A DNA stretch of 64,000 bases from Microbacterium sp. 1.5R (GCF_001889265.1 NZ_CP018151.1:1922001-1986000); one strand, 5' to 3'. Positions 34,642 through 43,835 are shown, counted from the first letter of the stretch. Made by a program: numbers and translations. The notes: generated from the sequence alone by a model not told the origin.

Positions 34642-34890
34642 TCATGGAGCAGGGGTGGTTCTGCCCAGGGCGCCGAGAATGAGCGATTCGGCGGAGTCGT
34701 CAGAGGAGGTCTGCACGGCCTCCTGATTCGCATCGCTCACGGCGATGACGATCTCGGCGCGGTTGATGCGCTTGTCGCGAGGGGCGTCGATGCCGACACG
34801 GACACCGCTCGGCGTCACGGCGAGGATCGTGACGGTGATGTCGTCGCCGATCACGATGCTCTCGTTGGCGCGTCTCGTCAGTACCAGCAT
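34642..34890 (-). CDS. csrA: Carbon storage regulator CsrA
   Basis: The 82-residue protein starts MLVLTRRANESIVIGDDITVTILAV, the canonical CsrA N-terminus with RNA-binding residues at both ends of the core (Leu4/Arg6 region and the VRVGIDAP-RDKRINRAEI segment). Residues beyond 60 form an extra tail (SDANQEAVQTSSDDSAESLI). CsrA dimers bind A(N)GGA sequences in RNA hairpin loops and block translation. It sits downstream of flhA with its own leader. Confidence 0.95.
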   Translation of the reverse strand: MLVLTRRANESIVIGDDITVTILAVTPSGVRVGIDAPRDKRINRAEIVIAVSDANQEAVQTSSDDSAESLILGALGRTTPAP

Positions 34891-34930
34891 GCGTCGTCTG
34901 CCTTCCATGGCGTGAGCGCCGGTGCGCCCT

Positions 34931-34970
34931 CTGCTCACAAACGTATCGCACTCAACTCATAAATGAGCAG
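34931..34970. promoter_or_regulatory. Inverted repeat upstream of csrA
   Basis: CTGCTCA (34931-34937) and TGAGCAG (34964-34970) flank a nested palindrome CTCATAAATGAG (34956-34967). The right half extends as ATGAGCAGAA, which recurs exactly upstream of the other flagellar sigma gene (58124-58133). It could bind a regulator acting on both. Confidence 0.45.
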
Positions 34971-34979
34971 AATCGAACG

Positions 34980-37046
34980 CTACAACGCGCCGCTGGGAAG
35001 AGCCGACTGCGTCATGCGGACGACGCCGACCACGTCGGTCGCGAGACCGCCCGCCGCAGCCTCGTCGTAGGAGAGCACCGGAAGGCCGCTGACCTGCGAC
35101 GACACCATCCGACGCACCGCCTGTCGCAGTGACGGCGCGCACACGAGAACGGGCTCCGGACCGACCTGGTCGAGTTCGGCGACAGTGCGACGCACGTTCT
35201 CGAGCACCTGCATCGTCGCCTCCGGCGTCAGCACGATCTGCGGGTGACCGTCGACGACACGCATGCCCTCGAGCATCTGCTGCTCGAGGATCGGCTCGAA
35301 CATGACGACCCGGATGCGTCCGTCCTCGGCGAAGCGCGAGGCGATCGCCGGCCCGAGCGCCGCCCTGGCCGCGTCGATGAGACCCGCCGTCTCCGTCGAC
35401 GTCTTGCCTCGGAGCGCGAGCGCCTCGTAGATGCGCGCCAGGTCGTTGATCGGCACCCGCTCGGAGAGGAGCCCCGCCAGCACGCGCTGGATCGCGGCGA
35501 GCGACAGCACGGCCGGGGTGAGTTCCTCGACCGTCGCAGGGCTGGACTGCTTCAAGTGCTCGGTCAGCTGGCGGACGTCTTCGAGGGAGAGCAGGCGGTC
35601 GGCCTGGCTCTGCACGATGTCGGAGAGGTGGGTGATGATGACGCTCGCCCGATCGATCACCGTCGCGCCGGCCATGTCGGCGGCGTGCGACATCTCGGCG
35701 GGGACCCACTTGCCCTCGAGACCGAACACCGGGTCGACCACGGCCGTGCCCGGAAGCTGCTCGAGTCCCGTGCCGATCGCGAGAACGTGGCCCCGAGGAA
35801 CCGACCCGCGTCCGGCCTCGACCCCGGCGATGAGGATCGAGTACGTCTGCGCGGGCAGCTCGATGTTGTCCCGCGTGCGCACCGGCGGCATGAGGATGCC
35901 GATGTCGAGGGCGAGCTTGCGGCGGAGGGACTTCACCCGGGTGAGCAGATCTCCCGCTCCCCCTGAGGCGAGATCGACGATGTCGGGAGACAGCGAGATC
36001 TCGAGGGCGTGCACGCGCATCCGGTCCATGAGGTCCTCCGGGCCCTCGGTGCCGGCCTCGACGGCCTCCTGCTGCAGGGCATCCGCCTCACGTGCGGCAT
36101 CGCGGTCCTCGTTCGCCTTCACGCGGGATGCCGCGAACAGCAGTACTGCACCGATCGCCAGGAAGATCACGAGCGGCATCCCGGGGATGAACCCCATGGC
36201 GATGGCGGCGAGTCCGGTGATCACCAGGGCGTTGCGGGACTGCATGAGCTGACGGCCGGCGGCCTGACCCATCTCGGCCTCCGCGTTCTCACGCGTGACG
36301 ATCATGCCGGTCGACACCGCCATGAGCAGGGCGGGGATCTGGGTCACCAGCCCATCGCCGATGGTGAGGATGCTGTAGGTCTCGAGCGCCTCGCCGACCT
36401 CCATCCCGTGCTGCACCATGCCGATGATGATGCCGCCGACGAAGTTGATGACCACGATCACGATGCCCGCGATCGCATCTCCCTTGACGAACTTCGACGC
36501 ACCGTCCATCGCACCGTAGAAGTCCGCCTCCGCGGCGACCTCTGCGCGTCGCCTGCGCGCCTCGTCATCCGTGATCAGACCGGCGTTCAGGTCGGCGTCG
36601 ATCGCCATCTGCTTGCCCGGCATGGCGTCGAGCGTGAAGCGCGCGCCCACCTCGGCGACGCGCTCGGCACCCTTGGTGACCACGACGAACTGGATGACGG
36701 TGAGGATGAGGAAGATCACGGCACCGATCACGAGTGAGCCGCTGATGGTGATCTGACCGAACGCCTGGATCACCTGACCCGCGTGGGCCTCGCTGAGCAC
36801 GAGGCGGGTCGACGCGACGTTGAGGCCGAGCCGGAAGAGGGTCGCGACGAGCAGCAGACTCGGGAACACCGAGAAGTCCAAAGGCTTCTTCACGAACATC
36901 GCGGTCAGGAGGATCAGCAGCGCGAACGAGATGTTCAGGACGATGAGCACGTCGAGCAGACCGGTCGGGATGGGCACGATGAGCAGGAGGATGATCCCCA
37001 CCACACCGACGGGAACAGCCCCCTTGGACAACAGCTGACCGATCAT
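34980..37046 (-). CDS. flhA: Flagellar export apparatus protein FlhA
   Basis: The 688-residue protein has eight N-terminal transmembrane segments (residues ~1-320, starting VPVGVVGIILLLIVPIPTGLLDVLIVLNISFALLIL). FlhA family motifs include FPSLLLVATLFRLGLNVASTRLVL, VVVTKGAERVAEVGARFTLDAMPGKQMAIDADL, and a large cytoplasmic domain with ILMPPVRTRDN and HLSDIVQ. It is the core gate of the flagellar type III export machine, with FlhB and FliPQR. Followed by csrA. Confidence 0.96.
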   Translation of the reverse strand: MIGQLLSKGAVPVGVVGIILLLIVPIPTGLLDVLIVLNISFALLILLTAMFVKKPLDFSVFPSLLLVATLFRLGLNVASTRLVLSEAHAGQVIQAFGQITISGSLVIGAVIFLILTVIQFVVVTKGAERVAEVGARFTLDAMPGKQMAIDADLNAGLITDDEARRRRAEVAAEADFYGAMDGASKFVKGDAIAGIVIVVINFVGGIIIGMVQHGMEVGEALETYSILTIGDGLVTQIPALLMAVSTGMIVTRENAEAEMGQAAGRQLMQSRNALVITGLAAIAMGFIPGMPLVIFLAIGAVLLFAASRVKANEDRDAAREADALQQEAVEAGTEGPEDLMDRMRVHALEISLSPDIVDLASGGAGDLLTRVKSLRRKLALDIGILMPPVRTRDNIELPAQTYSILIAGVEAGRGSVPRGHVLAIGTGLEQLPGTAVVDPVFGLEGKWVPAEMSHAADMAGATVIDRASVIITHLSDIVQSQADRLLSLEDVRQLTEHLKQSSPATVEELTPAVLSLAAIQRVLAGLLSERVPINDLARIYEALALRGKTSTETAGLIDAARAALGPAIASRFAEDGRIRVVMFEPILEQQMLEGMRVVDGHPQIVLTPEATMQVLENVRRTVAELDQVGPEPVLVCAPSLRQAVRRMVSSQVSGLPVLSYDEAAAGGLATDVVGVVRMTQSALPSGAL

Positions 37047-37098
37047 GCGTCTCGCCTTCTGATTCTCTCTGCTCGTTCTGATGTGCTCGCGGCCGGAC

Positions 37099-38202
37099 TC
37101 ACAGGCCGCGGTCCCTGGTGCTGGCGAAGGGCATCGTGTGCGTTCCCCTGGCCGAGCCTCGACGTTTGAGGTGCTCGATGAAGGCGAGCACCTGGGCGAC
37201 CGCGGTGTAGAGCTCTTCGGGGATCTCCCGCCCGATCTCGCAGGCCGAGTGCAGCGCGCGTGCGAGAGGGATGTCCCTGATCATCGGCACGCCGTTCTCC
37301 TCCGCCTTCTCGCGGATCTTCTGCGCGACGATCCCCGCGCCCTTCGCCACGACCCGTGGCGCCGACTTGCCCGGCTCGTAGCGCAGCGCCACCGCCACGT
37401 GCGTGGGGTTCACGAGCACGACGTCGCTGTCGCCCACCGCGGCGATCATCCTGTTGCGGCTCATGGCGAGCTGCCGCGAGCGGCGCTGGGAGCGCACGAG
37501 CGGGTCGCCCTCGGTCTTCTTGTGCTCGTCCTTGGCTTCGTTCTTCGTCATGTGCGTGTGCTTGCGGTTGCGCCGCATGACCACCGCCACATCGATCGCT
37601 GCGAGCAGGATGCCCACCGCCACGGCGACCTGCAGCAGCGCGACCGCTCCCCCGGCCGCCTGCTCGAGCAGCCAGGTGATGTTGTGGCTGCCGCTGGCCA
37701 TCAGTACCGGGACGAGACCCGAGACGACGATCCACAGTGCGAGCCCGATGGCCACGGTCTTCAGCAGCGCCTTGGCGCCCTCCCAGAGCGCCTGCCGGCC
37801 GAAGACGCGCTTGACGCCCGACACGATGTTGAACTGCTCGGTGCGCATGGTCACCCCGCGCAGGTGGATGCCGCCCTGCGCGACCGCGGTGGCCGTGGTG
37901 GCGAGCAGCACCACCACCAGCATCGGGAGCAGGATGCCACCGAGCGAGGTGATGGCCGAGCTCAGCACATCCATGGCGGCGCCGTCGGTGGGGTTCATCG
38001 CGACGGGCGTCACGGCGAGGAACAGCTCGGTGACCACCTGCGTGCCCGAGGCGATCGTCGGCACCATCATGACGGCCGCGGCGGCGATGCAGACCCAGGC
38101 CGTGAAGTCCTGGCTGCGGCCGATCTGGCCCTTCTTCCGCGCTTCCTTCAGGCGACGCTCGGTCGCCTTCTCGGTGCGTTCGCCGGTGTCGGTCTCGCTC
38201 AT
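37099..38202 (-). CDS. flhB: Flagellar export switch protein FlhB
   Basis: The 367-residue protein begins ERTEKATERRLKEARKKGQIGRSQD, the family start, has four transmembrane helices to ~260, then a cytoplasmic domain with the self-cleaving NPTH site (VLVNPTHVAVALRYEP). Cleavage there switches export from rod/hook to filament proteins. It overlaps fliR by ATGA; flhA follows 52 bp later. Confidence 0.95.
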   Translation of the reverse strand: MSETDTGERTEKATERRLKEARKKGQIGRSQDFTAWVCIAAAAVMMVPTIASGTQVVTELFLAVTPVAMNPTDGAAMDVLSSAITSLGGILLPMLVVVLLATTATAVAQGGIHLRGVTMRTEQFNIVSGVKRVFGRQALWEGAKALLKTVAIGLALWIVVSGLVPVLMASGSHNITWLLEQAAGGAVALLQVAVAVGILLAAIDVAVVMRRNRKHTHMTKNEAKDEHKKTEGDPLVRSQRRSRQLAMSRNRMIAAVGDSDVVLVNPTHVAVALRYEPGKSAPRVVAKGAGIVAQKIREKAEENGVPMIRDIPLARALHSACEIGREIPEELYTAVAQVLAFIEHLKRRGSARGTHTMPFASTRDRGL

Positions 38203-38960
38203 CGGGTCACCCCCAGGAGCAGTCGCGCAGCCTCCTCGGCGATCACGGCGACCACGCTCGGGAGCGCCGCGTAGACGAATCCGACGAGCAGGAGGGTGAG
38301 ACCGATCTTGATCGGGAAGCCCATCGCGAAGGCGTTCAGGGCGGGCGCGACGCGGCTGACCAGACCGAGTCCGACGTCGGCGAGGAAGAGCACGATGAGC
38401 AGCGGTCCCGCGATCTGCACCGCGCTGAGCATCATCTGTCCCGCAGCGCCGACGAGCGCCTCGGCGGGCTTGGCGAGATCGATCATGCCGGTGACCGGCA
38501 CCGCGTCGAACGATCGGAACAGACCGCCGAGCACGAGCTGGTATCCGTCGGAGGCGAACAGCAGCATGATCGCGGTCATCTGGAACAGTCGGGTGAACTG
38601 TGCGCCGTTGATCGCCATGCCGGGATCGAAGGCCTGAGCCAGCTGGAACCCGCCGAAGGTGTCGACGAGGTGGCCGGCGCCCTGGATCGCGCTGAAGAGC
38701 ACCATCACGAGGAAGCCGAGGAGCGCCCCCGTGAGGGCCTGCCCTGCCAGTGCGAGCATGAAGGCCCCGGTGTCGAGGCGCTCATATCCTGCGGTCACGA
38801 CCGGCGACACGGCGAGAGCGAGACCGACGCCGAGCATCGCGCGGATCCGCATCGGGATCGTGCCGTGACTGAACGGCGGGGCGAGGACCAGGAATGCCGT
38901 GATCCGCACGCAGGCGAGCGAGGTCGCCTCCAGCCAGGTGAAATCGATCGGGATGTTCAT
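38199..38960 (-). CDS. fliR: Flagellar export protein FliR
   Basis: The 253-residue protein has about six hydrophobic segments, with MNIPIDFTWLEATSLACVRITAFLVLAPPF at the start and a FliR-like FSAIQGAGHLVDTFGGFQLAQAFDP loop. It forms the export pore with FliP and FliQ. Its start overlaps the fliQ stop by one base (TGATG). Confidence 0.94.
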   Translation of the reverse strand: MNIPIDFTWLEATSLACVRITAFLVLAPPFSHGTIPMRIRAMLGVGLALAVSPVVTAGYERLDTGAFMLALAGQALTGALLGFLVMVLFSAIQGAGHLVDTFGGFQLAQAFDPGMAINGAQFTRLFQMTAIMLLFASDGYQLVLGGLFRSFDAVPVTGMIDLAKPAEALVGAAGQMMLSAVQIAGPLLIVLFLADVGLGLVSRVAPALNAFAMGFPIKIGLTLLLVGFVYAALPSVVAVIAEEAARLLLGVTR

Positions 38961-39235
38961 CAGCCGCCGTTCAGCAGCGACGGTATCCGCGCGAACATCT
39001 CGTTCGTGAACGCGATCATCTCGGCGATCATCCAGTGCCCCGTGACGAGGAGCGCGATGCCGACGGCGACGAGCTTCGGCACGAACGAGATCGTCATCTC
39101 CTGCACCTGGGTGATGGACTGCAGCAGCGAGATCGCGAAGCCCACCACCAGGGCGGTGATGAGCAGGGGCGCGCAGAGCTTCGCACCGACGATGAGCGCC
39201 GCCTGACCGATGTCGATGACCGCTTCGGGGTTCAC
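38960..39235 (-). CDS. fliQ: Flagellar export protein FliQ
   Basis: The 91-residue two-helix membrane protein (AALIVGAKLCAPLLITALVVGFAISLLQSITQVQEMTISFVPKLVAVGIALLV) matches FliQ over its length. GTG start at 39235 overlaps the fliP stop by four bases. Confidence 0.94.
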   Translation of the reverse strand: MNPEAVIDIGQAALIVGAKLCAPLLITALVVGFAISLLQSITQVQEMTISFVPKLVAVGIALLVTGHWMIAEMIAFTNEMFARIPSLLNGG

Positions 39236-40080
39236 CCGCCACCCCCGTTGTAGGACTGGACGAGCGCGGTGATGACCATGCCCCATCCGTCGATGAGCAG
39301 GAACAGGAGGATCTTGAACGGCAACGAGATCATGACGGGCGGCAGCATCATCATGCCCATCGACATGAGTGCGCTCGCGACCACCAGGTCGATGACGAGG
39401 AACGGCACGAAGATGATGAACCCGATCAGGAACGCCGCGCGCAGTTCGCTGATCATGAAGGCCGGGACGAGCGTCTGCAGCGGGATGCTCGCGGCGTCGG
39501 TGGGGTTCTCCATCTGCGCTGCGCGATGCATCAGCGCGATGTCCTCTTCGCGCGTGTACGAGAGCATCCACTGCCGCAGGGGCTCCTGGGCGAGCTCGAA
39601 CGCCCTGCCGAAGTCGATCTGGCCGTCGGTGAACGGCGCGACGGCGACGGTGTTGATGTCGGTGAGCACCGGCCACATGATGAACAGCGTCAGGAACAGG
39701 CTGAGACCGGCCAGCACCTGGTTCGGCGGGATCGACGGCAGCGAGAGCGCGTTCCGGGTGAGGGCCAGCACGACGAAGATCTTGGTGAAGCTCGACATCA
39801 TCAGCAGCAGCGCCGGAGCGACGCTGAGCACGGTGATGCCCAGCAACGTCATGATGCTGTCGGACGGCGCCCCGTTGATGCCGTTGATCGTCACACCGTC
39901 GCCCTCGCCGTCACCGACCTGAGTCGGGACGTGCATCGCCGCTGCGTGCGCCCCTGTGGCCTGCAGCAGCACGAGTGCGGTCACGACGACGAGCACCGCG
40001 GCGAGCAGCACCCACACGCGGCGAGGCAGTCGCGGTGCGCGCGCAGACGGCGGCGCGGCGACTGCGGCGGATGCGGGCAC
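39232..40080 (-). CDS. fliP: Flagellar export protein FliP
   Basis: The 282-residue protein has an N-terminal hydrophobic segment that may be a signal anchor (RRVWVLLAAVLVVVTALVLL), a spacer, then the FliP core: LLLMMSSFTKIFVVLALTRNALSLPSIPPNQVLAGLSLFLTLFIM...PAFMISELRAAFLIGFIIFVPFLVIDLVVASALMSMGMMMLPP. GTG start at 40080 lies in a leader shared with flgB and fliH transcripts, after CGGAG. First gene of the fliPQR-flhBA operon. Confidence 0.95.
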   Translation of the reverse strand: MPASAAVAAPPSARAPRLPRRVWVLLAAVLVVVTALVLLQATGAHAAAMHVPTQVGDGEGDGVTINGINGAPSDSIMTLLGITVLSVAPALLLMMSSFTKIFVVLALTRNALSLPSIPPNQVLAGLSLFLTLFIMWPVLTDINTVAVAPFTDGQIDFGRAFELAQEPLRQWMLSYTREEDIALMHRAAQMENPTDAASIPLQTLVPAFMISELRAAFLIGFIIFVPFLVIDLVVASALMSMGMMMLPPVMISLPFKILLFLLIDGWGMVITALVQSYNGGGG

Positions 40081-40152
40081 GGCGGCACTCCGAAGATGGG
40101 TGGCGTGGCCGATCCGTAGCCAGGGGGTCGAGCGATCCGTGCTCGCAGTCGA
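40081..40152 (-). promoter_or_regulatory. Double GGA-hairpin leader of fliP
   Basis: The 5' leader contains GAGC-ACGGATC-GCTC (40130-40144) followed by TGGC-TACGGATCG-GCCA (40106-40122), two hairpins each with ACGGA in the loop, then CGGAG as the ribosome site before the GTG. The 18-mer at 40127-40144 is identical in the flgB and fliH leaders. The structure predicts CsrA binding. Confidence 0.6.
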
Positions 40153-40181
40153 CTATCGCGACATCACGAGGTGCACGTAAC
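40153..40181 (-). promoter_or_regulatory. FliA/WhiG-type promoter of fliP operon
   Basis: GTTAC-N16-CGCGATAG on the minus strand, between fliO and fliP. The distance from -10 to the fliP GTG is 71 bases, the same as in the flgB leader. Confidence 0.75.
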
Positions 40182-40208
40182 CGCGTCGACCGATGCGCTG
40201 ACCGCGGG

Positions 40209-40640
40209 TCAGGCGACCGAGCGCAGCGCGCGGTCGACGATGTCGTCGGGCATCTCGACGGAGGCGGATCGTACGTCCGAGGAGACGACCTCCTCCTGCT
40301 CGAGAGGAGGAGCCTCCTGGGTGTCGACGACGTTGATCCCGTGCTCCGTCACGCCGAGCACGTAGCGGATGCCGCCGAACTCCGCCACGACGAGCTGTGC
40401 CTTGCCGCCGATGCCCGACCTCGCCACCACGGTGATCTTCTCCGGGCGCGCACGCGGCGCCGCGGCGGGCCGCGTCGGCACGAGCTCGGTCAGCTTGGCG
40501 AGCTTCTTCGGCATCAGCCCAGCCAGCGGACTCACGCCCTTCGCCTGCGACTTCTGCAGGCGGCGGCTCAGGAAGAGCAGCAGCCCGAGCACCGCTCCCA
40601 GCGCGACGATCGCACGGAGCGCGACGAGGATGTCGTCCAC
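40209..40640 (-). CDS. fliO: Flagellar biosynthetic protein FliO
   Basis: The 143-residue protein has one N-terminal transmembrane helix (DDILVALRAIVALGAVLGLLLFLSRRL) and a cytoplasmic domain with EKITVVARSGIGGKAQLVVAEFGGIRYVLGVTEHGINVV, matching FliO. It helps assemble FliP. GTG start at 40640, two bases after the fliN stop. It ends ~28 bases before the fliP promoter. Confidence 0.88.
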   Translation of the reverse strand: MDDILVALRAIVALGAVLGLLLFLSRRLQKSQAKGVSPLAGLMPKKLAKLTELVPTRPAAAPRARPEKITVVARSGIGGKAQLVVAEFGGIRYVLGVTEHGINVVDTQEAPPLEQEEVVSSDVRSASVEMPDDIVDRALRSVA

Positions 40641-40642
40641 GC

Positions 40643-41299
40643 TCAGACCGTCTCGGCGCTGTCGAGGATGCGCTCGACGCGGATCGCGAAGTCGCCCTCG
40701 GCGACGACGACCGTGCCGTGCCCGATCAGTCGGCCGTTGAGCTTGATGTCGGCGGGAGACCCGGCGGCGCGGTCGAGCTCGACCACACGGCCCGGCTCGA
40801 GCGAGAGCACGTCGCGCACCGGCATCCGCGTGCGCCCGATCTCGACCACGAGCTCCATCTCGACGCCCGCGATGCGGTTGAGCCGCTGCGGACCCGACGC
40901 GGATGCCGCCCTGGCTCCGTCGATGCGCACGGATGCGCGCGCCACGACGCTGCCGTCGGCGTCGACCATGTCGAACACCTGGGTCCCCGAGTCGGTGAAG
41001 ACCTCGGCGGCGTCGACCACGGCTCCGTCGCCGAGCGAGCCGCTGCCGAGCACGGCGGCGGCCGCCTCGAAGATCGGGTGCAGGCGATCGGCCAGCTGAG
41101 CGTTCTTGGAGCCGTCCTCGAGCTGCGACGGGTCGACGACCTGGATCGCGATGCGGGCCCCGGGGCTGCCCGTGAAGGTGACGACCACCGCGTCGCCCGA
41201 CGCGCCGGGGTCGGTCGACGGTGCGGGGATCACGGGGTAGCCGAACGGCAGCTTGCCGGCGATCGCCGCGGCGATGGCGGTCTCGTGGAAGGTGCTCAT
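40643..41299 (-). CDS. fliN: Flagellar motor switch protein FliN, with long N-terminal domain
   Basis: The 218-residue protein ends in a SpoA domain (~135-215: VEMELVVEIGRTRMPVRDVLSLEPGRVVELDRAAGSPADIKLNGRLIGHGTVVVAEGDFAIRVERIL), the FliN hallmark. The first ~130 residues look like a diverged CheC/FliY-type domain (VVTFTGSPGARIAIQV...FEAAAAVLGSGSL). This is longer than a typical FliN and nearer to FliY. It forms the C-ring with FliM. The start overlaps the fliM stop by one base. Confidence 0.9.
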   Translation of the reverse strand: MSTFHETAIAAAIAGKLPFGYPVIPAPSTDPGASGDAVVVTFTGSPGARIAIQVVDPSQLEDGSKNAQLADRLHPIFEAAAAVLGSGSLGDGAVVDAAEVFTDSGTQVFDMVDADGSVVARASVRIDGARAASASGPQRLNRIAGVEMELVVEIGRTRMPVRDVLSLEPGRVVELDRAAGSPADIKLNGRLIGHGTVVVAEGDFAIRVERILDSAETV

Positions 41300-42192
41300 C
41301 AGTGGGTCTCCTCATGGGTGGTCGTGATCTTGCAGGTGAGGCGCGAGCCTCTGCTGCCCGGTGTCGCGAGAGCTATCCGGGTCTGCCCGGCCATGAGCTC
41401 GTACGGCCGGGTCTCGGGGTGAGGCAGGCGCAGCAGGTCGCCCGGTGCGAGATCGAGGATCTCTCCGGTGCCGATCGTGATCGGCGCGAGGCGCAGCGTC
41501 AGCTCCAACGGCGTGCTGCGCACCTGCTCCAGGGTCTGATCCGTCGAATGCGCCGATGCCGCGTCCGATCCCGTGCTCGCGAGGCGGTCGACGACCGCGG
41601 TCGCCGGCAGCATCACCGTCGCGGTCGACTCGGAATCGCCGAGACGCATGGTGTATCGGGCGACGATCACGGCCGCCGTCGCGGAGATGACCTGCATGTA
41701 CTGGGGGTTGTAGTGCACCGCGGTGAAGCGCGGTGCACCAGGGAGCAGGGCGCCGAGGCTGGCGTGGAGGTGCTCGAAGGTGCCCTCCATCAGGTTGCGG
41801 ACGAGGGCGAGCTCGATCGGCGTGAATGTGCGGGCTTCGGGAAGCGATGTGCTCCTGCCGCCCATCATCTGCACCACCCACAGCAGGGCGCTGTCGAGGC
41901 CGAACTGCACGACGCACGGCTCGTCGCGGTCGGCGAACGAGCCGGCGACCATGGCCGTCGTGCCGGGCAGGGTGTCGGCGTACTCCTCGTAGGACACGAG
42001 CTCGACGGTCTCGAGTGCGAGGTGGGCGCGCACGCGGATCTTCGCCGTGAGCTGGGACGACCACAGCCGGGCGAACGACTCGAAGGCCGCTTCGAGATGG
42101 CGGGTGCTCTCGCGTCCGAGCTGGGCGGGGCGTCCGAAATCGTATGCCGGATGGCGCAGGGCGGGGTCATCGAGCACGGCGGATGCGGTCAT
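41299..42192 (-). CDS. fliM: Flagellar motor switch protein FliM lacking the CheY-binding N-terminus
   Basis: The 297-residue protein contains the FliM middle domain (FGRPAQLGRESTRHLEAAFESFARLWSSQLTAKIRVRA) and a C-terminal SpoA-like domain. It has no LSQxEIDALL peptide, which normally sits at the very N-terminus and binds phospho-CheY. GAGGAGA lies 6 bases before the ATG at 42192. A GTG at 42219 would add nine residues (NTTVEETV) that also lack the peptide. Loss suggests switching without classical CheY docking on FliM. Confidence 0.9.
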   Translation of the reverse strand: MTASAVLDDPALRHPAYDFGRPAQLGRESTRHLEAAFESFARLWSSQLTAKIRVRAHLALETVELVSYEEYADTLPGTTAMVAGSFADRDEPCVVQFGLDSALLWVVQMMGGRSTSLPEARTFTPIELALVRNLMEGTFEHLHASLGALLPGAPRFTAVHYNPQYMQVISATAAVIVARYTMRLGDSESTATVMLPATAVVDRLASTGSDAASAHSTDQTLEQVRSTPLELTLRLAPITIGTGEILDLAPGDLLRLPHPETRPYELMAGQTRIALATPGSRGSRLTCKITTTHEETH

Positions 42193-42225
42193 GACGGTCT
42201 CCTCGACGGTGGTGTTCACGTGAGC

Positions 42226-43035
42226 TCAGTTGTTCGCAGCAGCCGCAAGAGCGGGTATCAGCGCTCTCACCTGCTCTTCTTCGTTCGATTCGACGATGAT
42301 GTCGACGCGTCTGTTGCTGGCCAGCGCCTGAGGGGTGTCGCCCGGCACGATGGGTCGGGTGTCCGAGAACGCCGTCGCCTTCACACGGGGTCCTCCGACG
42401 CCTTCGTGCTCGACGAGGAACCGCGCCACCTGGGTCGCGCGCCCGCCGGAGAGCTCCCAGTTGGTGGCGAAGGGTGCGGCGGAGACGCGGTGGTCGGCGT
42501 GCCCCTCGACACTCACCTGGTTGTCGACCGTGACGAGCACGTCTCCGATCGTGTCGAGCACGGCGTCCGCCTTCGCCGAGAGGTCGGTGCTGTTGTCGGC
42601 GAAGAACGTCTCTGCGCCGACCAGCCCCACCTGGAGCCCTCGGTCGTCGATGACGAACTGCACCGTGTCCTGCAGGCCCTGTGCCGCCAGCGAGGTGCTC
42701 ATGCGATCGCGCAGTCCCTCGAGCGACTCGAACTCGATCTCGGCCCGCGCCGCGAGGTCGACCACCCCGTCATCGTCCTGCAGTTCAGGCGGCACGATCA
42801 CGCCCTCGGCCGTGTCGGCACCGCCCTCGGTGCTCTCCTGCCCGAAACCCGTGGCGAGGCTGTTCGCGAGCAGTTCGAACTTCGTCTTGTCGACGTTCGA
42901 CACCGCGAAGAGCACGATGAACAGGCACATCAGAACCGTGACCATGTCCGCGTACGAGACGGCCCAGCGCTCGTCCGGCTCATCGTGCGAGTCATCCTCA
43001 TGCCCGCGACCGCGAGCTCGACGGGCTGTGCTCAT
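42226..43035 (-). CDS. motB: Flagellar motor stator protein MotB
   Basis: The 269-residue protein has a basic/acidic cytoplasmic head, the transmembrane segment ERWAVSYADMVTVLMCLFIVLFAVS with the proton-binding Asp in YADM, a linker, and a C-terminal OmpA-like peptidoglycan-binding domain (VSVEGHADHRVSA...NWELSGGRATQVARFLVEHEGV...NRRVDIIVES). No sodium-type features were evaluated. Overlaps motA by ATGA. Confidence 0.95.
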   Translation of the reverse strand: MSTARRARGRGHEDDSHDEPDERWAVSYADMVTVLMCLFIVLFAVSNVDKTKFELLANSLATGFGQESTEGGADTAEGVIVPPELQDDDGVVDLAARAEIEFESLEGLRDRMSTSLAAQGLQDTVQFVIDDRGLQVGLVGAETFFADNSTDLSAKADAVLDTIGDVLVTVDNQVSVEGHADHRVSAAPFATNWELSGGRATQVARFLVEHEGVGGPRVKATAFSDTRPIVPGDTPQALASNRRVDIIVESNEEEQVRALIPALAAAANN

Positions 43036-43835
43036 TGCACGCCCTCTGCCCGTTCGGGCTCGCGCTTCTTCTTGGCGGCCTTGGGCTTCACGGTCGACAG
43101 CGCCTCGAGGCGCTCCTGGAGCAGGTGCGGAGCGCTTCCGGCCTGGATGGCGAGCATGCCCTCCGAGACCAGGGTCATCCGCTCGAGCTCGACGGCTCCG
43201 ATCCGTCCGAGGCGACCGGCGATCGGGTTCCAGATGAAGTTGGCCGAGAGCAGACCCCAGAGCGTGGCGACGAAGGCCGCAGCGATCATCGGCCCGAGGT
43301 GGTCGGGTTCGTCGAGCTTCTCGAGCACGTGCGTCAGCGAGACGACGGTGCCGACGATCCCGATCGTGGGCGCATATCCGCCCAGCGAGCCGAAGAACTT
43401 CGACGCCACGCGGTTGCGCGACGATGTCGCGGCGATCTCGTCGTCCATGACCGTGCGCAGATCCTCGGCATCCGTTCCGTCGGCGAGAGCCTGCAGCGCC
43501 TGTCGGGTGAATGCATCGGGTGCCGAGTCGAGCTCCTGCTCCAGTGCCAGCAGACCTTCGCCCCTGGCCTTCTCGGCATACCCCACGAGGAAGGGGATGA
43601 CCGCCTCCGGCGTCATCTTCGGGCCCCTGACCATGCGCCCGAGGCTCTTCACAGCGAGGATCGTGTCGCGGAGGGTGTGGCTGGCGATGCCGACGCCGAT
43701 CGTCGAGCCGAGCACGAGGATCATCGGCGCCGGAATGAGCAGAGCCTCGAAGCTCGCCCCCTCCATCGTGATCATCGCCACCAGCGCACCGAACGCCAGG
43801 ATCACCCCGATGATGAATGCGGGATCCACCGTCAT
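43032..43835 (-). CDS. motA: Flagellar motor stator protein MotA
   Basis: The 267-residue protein has four transmembrane segments with a large cytoplasmic loop between TM2 and TM3. Motifs: DPAFIIGVILAFGALVAMITMEG, PMILVLGSTIGVGIASH, FFGSLGGYAPTIGIVGTVVSLTHVLEKLDEPDHLGPMIAAAFVATLWGLLSANFIWNPIAGRL. Pairs with MotB as the ion-driven stator. Overlaps flbD by four bases. Confidence 0.95.
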   Translation of the reverse strand: MTVDPAFIIGVILAFGALVAMITMEGASFEALLIPAPMILVLGSTIGVGIASHTLRDTILAVKSLGRMVRGPKMTPEAVIPFLVGYAEKARGEGLLALEQELDSAPDAFTRQALQALADGTDAEDLRTVMDDEIAATSSRNRVASKFFGSLGGYAPTIGIVGTVVSLTHVLEKLDEPDHLGPMIAAAFVATLWGLLSANFIWNPIAGRLGRIGAVELERMTLVSEGMLAIQAGSAPHLLQERLEALSTVKPKAAKKKREPERAEGVQ

